Shown here in pieces: positions 11,701-20,100 of a DNA stretch of 64,000 nucleotides; position 1 is the stretch's first letter, and every line of letters begins with the position of its first letter. The stretch comes from Mayamaea pseudoterrestris. Its lineage: Eukaryota; Bacillariophyta; Bacillariophyceae; Sellaphorales; Sellaphoraceae. Below the pieces are notes generated by a model, which saw only the letters and a list, made by a program, of their open reading frames with translations, had not been told where the DNA came from and did not search any database. The stretch is from contig BROI01000013.1 of assembly GCA_027923505.1 (NCBI GenBank), positions 858,796-922,795 of the forward strand, in the 5' to 3' direction. The translations under genes and the position numbers were made by a program.

Positions 11701-12215
11701 CTGTACAGGTTCTCAACGGGGTTTCTTCTCGACGAGATCTGACGAGAATATCGGGTGGCGTGGTGGAAGGAGTTCGACGACGCAGCGTCATGACTATCAA
11801 TGGAGAGAAGTGAAGACTTGAGCGACACATTCCCTGGAGCGACAGGAACTGGGCAGGGCGCACAAGGGCAATCGGAGATGATAAAGCCTGGTGTTGGTCC
11901 TTTCTACAGGACCGGCAATCTACAATGCGAATGTGTGGGTGAATGAGGACTTTGCGAAAGAAAGGGCCGCGCTTTTCAGATGGTCTCTTTTTCCAGAAAT
12001 TTAGCTCTGGCTTGCAAGCTTTCTACTCAAGGGTTGGGATTTTGCAAAGCAGTGTTTTTCAACAGATTTTGGATCGTTTTGAAGATGGACCATCTCGGCA
12101 CTTTTTGAATCAGATTGGTGAGCACAGCGGCGTGCCTCTAAAGGCTTTAAAGGTGGCATTCAGAGTAGCACCCAGCGTTGTCATTGTCGGCCCTACTGAT
12201 ACAAACAGACGTGAA
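8713..12215 (+). pseudogene. Membrane-anchored class III nucleotidyl (adenylate/guanylate) cyclase, decayed 3' half
   Basis: Exon 1 is 8713-9396 (228 codons). A GTGAGT...CGACAG intron occupies 9397-9476, and exon 2 stays open to 11066, giving 757 residues. The N-terminal domain has hydrophobic segments near residues 109-127, 139-157 and 189-208, followed by an Arg-rich segment, reminiscent of an ion-channel voltage-sensor module. An IQ-type calmodulin-binding motif, KIQRLWRRYKG, lies near residue 393. Two further membrane segments (about 487-505 and 598-635) flank a lumenal or extracellular region. The cyclase core starts near residue 729 with FLFCDIRQFTD. Its continuation AAVVHSIVTAYGGSANKNIGDAF is readable at 11069-11145 only after compensating frameshifts. 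Later pieces QADKALLAW, GSQRKIDATYIS, LESSTKEYGVNMLMSDAF, DMDINALWRAP and FFQKFSSGLQAFYSR appear in shifting frames up to about 12200. Many frameshifts and stops mark a pseudogene of a diatom multicopy cyclase family. Confidence 0.75.
9397..9476 (+). other. Intron retained in the cyclase locus
   Basis: GT-AG intron of 80 bp (donor GTGAGT, acceptor CGACAG). Splicing joins the GIP codons to SDGLDE in phase 0. It shows that the broken cyclase arose at DNA level, not by retrocopying. Confidence 0.6.
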
Positions 12216-13680
12216 TAATATATTGTAATAAGTTTAGGTTGGCATCATTTTTTGCAGCCGCGTTTTACTGAACATGCCTTTCGCACTTCCAACCTGCGAA
12301 GGAAGTAGGAAGTAGTACTCAAGTTGCGAAGTCCCATTCACAAGGTTGCCAACCACTGCGCATGGAAAGAGTAGTGTAAGTTTATATCACTGAATTCCGC
12401 AACCATGGAATGGAAATGTCGAGAGAGCACCAGGCAAAGAAACCGTGGAAGAAAAGACCGAAACAACCTCAGCGGATACAAACGAGTACATGCCGAGCAC
12501 CGGAACAAACTATCACCACTTGGTGTCAATCGTTTTTCTCGCTATGTGCCTTGCTAATGAACTCCTTCGTTATTCTCGCATCTGCATGGGTGACTGCTAT
12601 GTAACGTTGCGCCACGGATAAATCTATGGACGCAGCGACGTACCGAAAAAGATGCGAGTCACATCATTCCTCATTCATGCCTAATTTCCATAGCAAAAGT
12701 TACGCCAAAGTGAGAAAGGAAAGTGTGGCAGAAATACAAGCGTCATCAGGCGGTATATGAACACCGATAAAGTTAGCGATTTCGTCGTCACTCTGGCATC
12801 TCGGGAGTCCGATCATGGTATAAAATGCATCGTCGTCGGCATGGTGCAACATGCTATCCGCCAGGCGTTAAAGCAGCTAACTTTCGTACCTGATTACTTA
12901 GCGATCGTCCATGGGGCACCGGTATTGCCAGTTGACAGAAACGATGAATGGCACGCGGATGAGACAATACTGGCTGGAGCCTCGTGCTACTGTTTTCTGC
13001 TTATCCTCATTTTCGCATCACAAGTTTGGATGCCTGGGTTCATCAGTCGCTGGTCCGGATATGACAAGGCAGCTTGCTCGATCATGCAGTCTGATGCGTC
13101 AACGCACCCGGGACGAGAAGTTTGTGAAAGGTTTGAACTTTTTCGTGGTCTTCATGCAGTCGCGGTTTCTGTCGTAAGCTTAACCGGTACGACATCTCCA
13201 CCCTTGCCCGTGGATGATGACGCATGTGCCAATGTCAGCCGTTTTTCACGCCGCACGCAGCGCTGCCGCGGAGCGGCCTCGTTCGATTTGGCTCTCGTTT
13301 CTCCGTTCATCATTATTTGGTAAGAACAAGTTGGCCGCGTGCCGACCGTTCAGTTTTTGCAACCTTAACTTATTGACCATGTCGCGTCCAAAACAAGCGC
13401 CTGGAAGCCCCGCTGCCCGCCGGACGGTGTTTGGGGAGCCTCGACAAGCGAAATTTTCGATTCTCGGTCTGGCGGTATTGCAGCTTGACCACGATCATGA
13501 GGACGAGAAGCAAATACCGCGCAAACGCTTCGACAATGCTATTACCATCGATCTTCCTCGCGATTTCAACCATTGCTGTTTCAGTTGCTTGTCTTCAAGG
13601 CTGATACTGGAAACTTTCATAAGAGGAACAGCCGCTGTTGCATTCTCTTTCTGCTATTATACATCAAGAAGGAATTCAAA
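12216..13680. other. Unassigned stretch between two pseudogenes
   Basis: The only sizeable open frame is 12757-13323 (188 aa, plus strand). I do not recognise it: no domain motif, no low complexity, one hydrophobic segment (ASCYCFLLILIFASQVW). It may be another decayed gene or chance. Nothing else is supportable here. Confidence 0.3.
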
Positions 13681-13689
13681 TTATCAAAT

Positions 13690-14385
13690 AGTCAGCCGCA
13701 TGACTTGACGGCAGACCTAAGTAAGGTGCTCGAGCATTTGCACGTTCCTCTGACGGTCGCGGAGATGATCTACTGGGTTCCTTCTACGACTTGCTTGTCG
13801 GTTATCGGGAGAAACACGGACACGTATTGGTACCTCGTCTCAGTGAGGTTGGACTCAGTGATTGGTCACCGATATGCGCGAGCAGTACAAGGCTCTGTAA
13901 GAGTACCAGTCGATTTGTATATTTGAACTTGTTCTACAACGTTTGCAATCATATCTGTGGTTATTCACAGGAAGACGGGTCCAGGTTTCCCAGCTCACGG
14001 ATGATCGACGTGTAGCTGGGCAACGTTCGTCTGGCAAAGTGCAGTCGTCCCAATGGGACGCGCGATATAAACCTTGGTGCAAAGGTACGCCGTCTTTGTG
14101 TTTGCTATTGCTGACAATGCGCCACGACCACTGTCAGAGTGGAGCTGACTCGTCGGTGTTTCGCGTTGTAAAGGCGGTTCATGGAGACTGCAAGGTGCCT
14201 CAGCATTACAAAGGAGAATCGGGCGCTTGGGAAATGGACGGCAAAGCAGAGGGAACAATACAAAGAAAATGAAAGAAAGGAGAACATTCATTTCTGACGC
14301 ATATCGCTTGGAAAAGCGAGCAGCTCGGCTTTCTTGGCAAATTCGCACGTCCTTGGATCCTGATGATGCCGGCAGTTTCCAGCTT
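13690..14385 (+). pseudogene. Relic of a helicase-associated-domain (HA) protein
   Basis: Two successive HA-type domains are visible in shifted frames. The first reads FYDLLVGYREKHGHVLVP from about 13773 and GLSDW near 13849, then WVTDMREQYKAL one frame over. The second reads VKAVHGDCKVPQHYKGES near 14170-14220, then LGKWTAKQREQYKENE in the next frame, then SEQLGFLGKFARPW near 14320. Tyr-x-x-x-His-Gly-x-x-x-Val-Pro followed by Leu-Gly-x-Trp and an Arg-Glu-Gln-Tyr run is the family signature (PF03457-like). HA domains are frequent in diatom proteins of unknown function. Several frameshifts and stops make this a pseudogene. The upstream segment DLSKVLEHLHVPLTVAEM near 13710 may belong to the same gene. 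Confidence 0.6.
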
Positions 14386-14399
14386 TGCATGACGTAGTG

Positions 14400-15260
14400 C
14401 CAGTCAAGGTGGAAACGAACATGAAGTCAGTGGTAGATTCAGAGGCTCATCGAGATTCACCATGCGCATGTGCTTCAGTAAATGTCTAAAACGCTTTCGC
14501 TAGGGCCTGCTCGTGTTGGGACAGCAGCGCGTGTATTACTGGTACTGGCAGTTAGAGGTTAAAACAGTTTGATAGGTTGACTGTATATTGCTTACAAGAG
14601 TGTATGGATATACAATCTTGGAATGCCTGTGGTTGGAGCGACGTGCTGCGATGCCATTTTGAAGAAGCACTGTTATGTGCGGTAAGATGGGACCAGTGTG
14701 CGCCGTACGATGATCACCGCGCACACCCTATCGTCATATGCCCGTTGCTCTGTTTGGAATTGTATCCGACGAAAGCGTTACTAGTTGTTGGGTTCTATTT
14801 CAGCTTCTGTCTTGCAGTAATATAGCATGAATAAAGTTCTTCAATAGGGTAGCAGCAATGCAAACAGATCTTCCACCATGTCTGCTAATCTTTACGTTCG
14901 TTCTGGGACATTCACGTATATGACCAAATAATCAAGACTGCATTGGTTGAGGTCTATCCATCAACTTCTCCAGCATTTGGGCCAGGGTTATATACAAAGG
15001 ATACTCTGCCTTGTAGACCCCAACCACGAAGTCAAGCGTCGTTCATTTTATCAGAGTCATGGGTGGGATGTATGTATTCAGTAGAACTGCAACTGCGTGT
15101 TTTTACCTTTCCATCACCTTCCAGTTGGTACTGTTAATTGTGATCAGAAGCTAAGCTTAGCGTTTTGATGACGGCATTCGGTGACGCTTGAGTGGCGACG
15201 GCAGTCGGCAATGATATCATACACGGCGCTGGCACCTGAGCGGTGCTTTAAACTACAACG
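14400..15260. other. Region without recognisable gene
   Basis: About 860 bp between the HA-domain relic and the SAR1 relic. Only short chance frames are seen, and no repeat or RNA gene was recognised. Confidence 0.4.
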
Positions 15261-15271
15261 ACAAGCAAGTG

Positions 15272-15900
15272 TTTCAGCCTGTCGTTTACCCCGGACTGGT
15301 GGTACAGTATAGCGAGCCCTAGGTATGTGTTACTATGGCGAAATGTTAACAAGTGTTTTGCACAATGTCCTGACTTACCAGCGAACCTCCATTTCCATCC
15401 GTCGTCCTTCGTTGCGTGTGCACAGGACTCTACCATAAGAATGCCAAGATTCTCTTTCTCGGGCTCGACAATGGAAAGGCTACCTTGCTGCTACTATGCT
15501 AAGAACCATGTTCAGGTGCATGTTCCGACACTTCATCCGAGCAGTTGAGCTTGTATTGGCAATATCAAATTCTGGCGTTTGATGGTCTCAGCGGACTAGG
15601 ACAATGATCGATTGTGGCAGGATATTTTCCTGTTGATGGAGTAGTGTATTGGTGGATCTGGTGTGACCGTAGTGTTCCAGGAGTAGAGGAGCTTAACTGC
15701 TCAGAGGAGCTGCAAGACGTTCCATTCTTGGTGCTCGGTAATAAGATCGATATGCCCCATAGCATCGGAGGAAGAGCTAAAGTACGCGCTTGGCTTAATG
15801 GACACGTATGGTAAAGACAAGGTCCGGATGCGCAATCGGCAGTTTCGTCCCATCGAGCTGTACATGTGTTCGTCTGTTTGAAAAGTGGGTTATACCCTGA
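15272..15900 (+). pseudogene. SAR1 (pseudogene): SAR1-type small GTPase pseudogene with retained intron
   Basis: Exon 1 remnant: DWWYSI-AS near 15294-15320, the N-terminal segment of SAR1. Donor GTATGT at 15323 and acceptor CACAG at 15425 define a 103-bp intron. Exon 2 then reads YHKNAKILFLGLDN, but the P-loop is damaged: an Ala codon is missing and GKTT reads GKAT. QVHVPTLHP appears in another frame, followed by [23 protein letters not shown] (the NKxD guanine-specificity motif, near 15706-15760), and [15 protein letters not shown] and PIELYMCS in yet another frame. SAR1 is the COPII coat GTPase of the ER. At least four frameshifts and stops show a dead copy. The retained intron indicates segmental duplication rather than retroposition. 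Confidence 0.75.
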
Positions 15901-16139
15901 TAAGCTTCGTCTGGCTCCTCTCCAGTTCTTGACCGTAAATAAGTTAAGAAGAGAGAGAGAGAAGAAGAAAGCTACTAGGTGTTACTGATGGATTGTGATG
16001 GGATTACTTTTGGTTTGCTGCATCGTGCACATTGATATCGTGACTTTAATGCCTTATTTCTTAGCTTTTGCGCGACTCGCTACACGATTTTATACCAGAA
16101 TCCGATCGACCGTCACGCTCTGCCCATGATTTGCCGCGC
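15901..16139. other. Spacer with GA-rich microsatellite
   Basis: No gene. A short GA-rich run (GAGAGAGAGAGAGAAGAAG) lies near 15950-15968. Confidence 0.4.
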
Positions 16140-17065
16140 CTGTCCTGGTCGCGCGCGAAGCCGTTCGAACAGCAACCGCACAACGCAACCAATAAACAAA
16201 CAAACAAACAAGCAGCAGCAGAAGCTGGCCGCAAGGCGCGCGAATACCGAGCAAGCAGGGAGGCAAACCAGAGGAACAGACACCCGAGCAATCAAGCGAA
16301 TTAACAAGCAAGCAGGCGCGTGGACGACCGACCGACTGCTCCAGCAAGCCATTTAATTAGCAAGCAGGCAAGCGAGCAAATTAACAAGCAAGCAGGCGAT
16401 TTAATAAGCAAGCAGGCGAGTGGACGACCGACTGATGGCTCCAGCACGCCATTTAATTAGCAAGCAGGCAAGCGAGCGACTTAAAAAGCAAGCGGGCGAG
16501 GCGGACACCGACCCGACTGGCCGACCGACCGCTGCTCGAGCACGCCATTTTATTAGCAAGCAGGCAAGCGAGCAAATTAACAAGCAAGCAGGCGATTTAA
16601 TAAGCAAGCAGGCGAGTGGACGACCGACTGATGGCTCCAGCACGCCATTTAATTAGCAAGCAGGCAAGCGAGCGACTTAAAAAGCAAGCGGGCGAGTGGA
16701 CAACCGACCGTCTGGACGACCGACCGACTGCTCCAGCAAGCCATTTAATTAGCAAGCAGGCAAGCGAGCGATTTAACAAGCAAGCAAGCAATTTAATAAG
16801 CAAGCAGGCGAGTGGACGACCGACCGACTGCTCCATCAAGCCATTTAATTAGCAAGCAGGCAAGCGAGCGAGTTATTAAGCAAGTGGACGACCGACCGAC
16901 TGCTCCAGCAAGCCATTTAATTAGCAAGCAGGCGAACGAGCGAGTGACTAAGCAAGCAGGCGAGTGGACGACCGACCGACTACTCCAGCAAGCCATTTAA
17001 TTAGCAAGCGGGCGAGCGAGCGATTTAATAAGCAAGCAAGTCAATAAGCAAGCAAGCACACATGC
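16140..17065. repeat. AAGC-rich minisatellite upstream of the LINE
   Basis: Irregular tandem units of about 75-118 bp combine a GTGGACGACCGAC block, a CTCCAGCAAGCCATTTAATTA block and AAGCAGGCAAGCGAGCG runs. Two copies of a variant (GACTGATGGCTCCAGCACG, at 16427 and 16624) are exactly 197 bp apart, which shows multi-unit duplication. Open frames on both strands here (Lys/Gln/Ala-rich, or Ala/Cys/Leu-rich) are artefacts of the repeat. The array ends about 50 bp before the LINE ORF and may form its 5' untranslated region. Confidence 0.7.
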
Positions 17066-17113
17066 ACGGAGGTTAAGATTTAACCACGTAAACAAATCAG
17101 CCAGCAATCTACC

Positions 17114-20100
17114 ATGGTGGAAAGTGTTGGCATAAATAAGCACCGAAGCATGGGAAGAGCTGGACGACCTTCCCGGAATGCTCCTGTAAGTCCCTCCTCT
17201 TTAACGGCAGCCGAGAAAAGAGGAGTATTTGGACATGCACTAGTGGCTCCAGCAAGTGATCATGTTTGGTTACTGTTTGTTAACATTGGTGGGTTGTCGG
17301 CGGTTCCAGTATGTCAAGTGTGGCGACCTTGCGGTAGTTGTAAAGACTGCTTAATAAGATCCAAAGTTAACGAACTGCGTGTGGATGTGTTGGGTCTGTC
17401 CGAGGTGAACGTGAATTGGCGGCATGTGGCATCGCATCAGCGGTTGGAGCACAGGTCAAAGGGCTGGTTTGAAGCATGTCGAATCTCGTCTGCCTGCTTT
17501 GACGGATATCCAGGTCACAAGTCTGCAGTGTTGTACGGCGGAACATCTATATGGAGCGTCAACAAGATGGCAACCCGAGTGGACTTTCAGCTGACAATCC
17601 GCGACTCTTTGGGCAGATGGAGTGGCCATGGGTTTCGAGGAAGGCATGGAGCAGTTCTGGTGGCGTTAGTGGCGTATCGCCCAGTGGTTAACAAGAGTGG
17701 TGCCGAGTCAGTTTGGAGTCAGCAATACGCCCATTTTGCAGGCAAAGGCCAAGAGGTGGATCCTATAGCACGGTTTGACAGTGACCTGCAGGCAGTCATC
17801 CGCCAGCTCCAGAGCAACAACTGCCATATAGTCTTGGGCATTGATGCTAATGAAGATTTGGCTAAGGACAGCAGTGTCTTCCGGGGGAAGATGGAGGAAT
17901 TGGGGCTCCTGGAAACGATCCTCCAACAACACGGACCAGGACCTCCGACCATGTCTCGCGGTAGCACAAAAATTGATGGCTTGTTTGTGTCACCGTCACT
18001 CCAAGGCCTCAAATGCGGGTACACCGGCTGGATTGCAGATCACACGGGGCTATTTATGGATGTTCCAATGCATGTAGCCCTGGGTCACTCCGTTCCACCA
18101 ATCCTGCGCCCAGCCATGCGCCGTCTCAAGCTGCAAGATCCACGGGTAGTGGCTGCTTACTTGGCTTCCTACAAGGCGTCTTTGTTGGCAGCATCCAGCA
18201 TACCTGCTATGGCAGAGTTATGGGCCAAGGCAAAGCAACGATACCATCCACGTCAAACTGGCAGCTGCTTTCAGGAGTGGGAGCATTCCAAGTACGTTCG
18301 GTTGGATGCTCAATGCACCATGGCAATGCTGGAGGCTGAGCGTACATGTCGCAAGCTCTTCCTTGGGGCAGTCCCTTGGTCACCGGCATTCTTGGAGTTG
18401 CAACGCTACCAACAGCTTCTATACCTGGTGCTACGCCGGCGACGGGGCCACAAGATCAGATTGGCAACCATCTGGCGCCAAGCCAGGCGCTCCAGGAAGA
18501 CTGAAGTTATCAAATGGCCTCGTGCAAAACTGAAACGCGCACTGCTCCGGGTGAACCAGGAGATAAAAGATTTCAAGCAGCAATTAGCACAGCAGTCCCG
18601 CCGTACGCACAATGAGAAGCTGGTTGAAAGTCTGGCGGCTGCAAAGGGTATGGAGGCAACTGCTATCATCCGCCAAATCATAGTGAGAGAGGAAATGCGT
18701 GATAACGCTCGTATTATACGGTCTGCCTTGAAGCAAAGCCACAGTGGGGCGGTGGCAATGGTACAATCAACGACCTCGGAAGGTGATCTAGTTACTTGGA
18801 CTGGCAAGGAAGATATGGAGGCTGCCATCATGAAGGAGTGCAATGCTAGGTTCCGTCAAGCATCGAATACAGACTTCCTGACTGCACCATTGTATCAACA
18901 AGTGGGCCCCCTTGGTGTGTCTCCATTCTGTGACCGCATGTTAGCAGGCCAGTTGGACGATTCAGATCTTGTGGGTGTCTCTGAGTATGCAATCAAACTG
19001 GCACGCCAACTAGAACGCCCAGCGCCACTCCGTGATCGGTTCTGCCATCCGGTTCCGGATTTGTCAACGTTCCAATATGGCTGGAGAATTCAGAAGGAGC
19101 AAACGGGTGCCTATCCGGGGCGACACTTTGGACACATGATGGCAAATGTGCAGGATCCAGACATTGCTGAGTTTCATCGCCAGCTAGAGTACCTGCCAAT
19201 GCTTACTGGCCGCCCGCCTCCATCCTGGTGTAAGGCTGTTGATGTCATGATTGAGAAAAAGGCCGGCAATTTCCAAGTGGACAAGCTGCGTGCTATCTGT
19301 CTGTTTGACGCAGTAGCCAACCACTGCTTCAAGTACCTAGGCAAGGCAATGATGCTCACTGCAGAAGCTGACGGCTTGCTGGCTAAAGAGCAAGGTGGAT
19401 CACGCCGAGGTCATTGCGCTAATTTCATTGGCCTTGAGAAACGCCTCTCATTTGATATGTCTCGCCAACTCCGCCGGCCAATGGCTCTTTGTTCCAATGA
19501 TGCTCGCGCCTGCTATGACCGCATTGTTCACGCCGTGGCGGCATTGAGTTTACAGCGTGTTGGAGTTCCAAAACCAGCAGTGATATGCATGTTCTCCACT
19601 ATCCAGGGACTGGAGCACAATGTTCGGACCATTTACGGTGACTCCAAAGCATACTTTGGTGGGAGCCAGGATCAGCACTTATATGGAGTTCCGGTCTCAA
19701 CTATTGGTCAAGGCAATGGGGCAGGTCCTCAGATCTGGGCATTGGTCTCTACTCCTGTACTAAATATGCTCCGTGCAGAGGGACTCGCAATGGCATACCA
19801 AGGGGCTTTAACTGGCACAACTGTTAGCTTTGTTGGCTACTCCTTTGTTGACGATACCGATCTAGGAATTTGTGCGGCACACCTGCAAGACCCAGCACAT
19901 GTTGCAGCAGAAATGCAGCGGTCTCTCGACCATTGGGAAGGAGGACTCCGGGCTACTGGTGGCGCTATAGCTCCTGAGAAAACTTTCTGGTATCTCATGG
20001 CATATAACTGGCACGCAGATGGCTCTTGGTCTCTCAAGCCAGAAGGTGAATGCCCAGCACAGCTCCAAGTCAGGGACATGCACGGCGTTACTCAGCCAAT

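Noticed and set aside
12757-13323. 188-residue plus-strand frame
   Set aside because: No recognisable family and it sits in a pseudogene-rich region; kept only as unassigned sequence.
16113-17000. Overlapping Lys/Gln/Ala-rich and Ala/Cys/Leu-rich frames on both strands
   Set aside because: They are encoded by AAGC-type minisatellite repeats; open on both strands by composition only.
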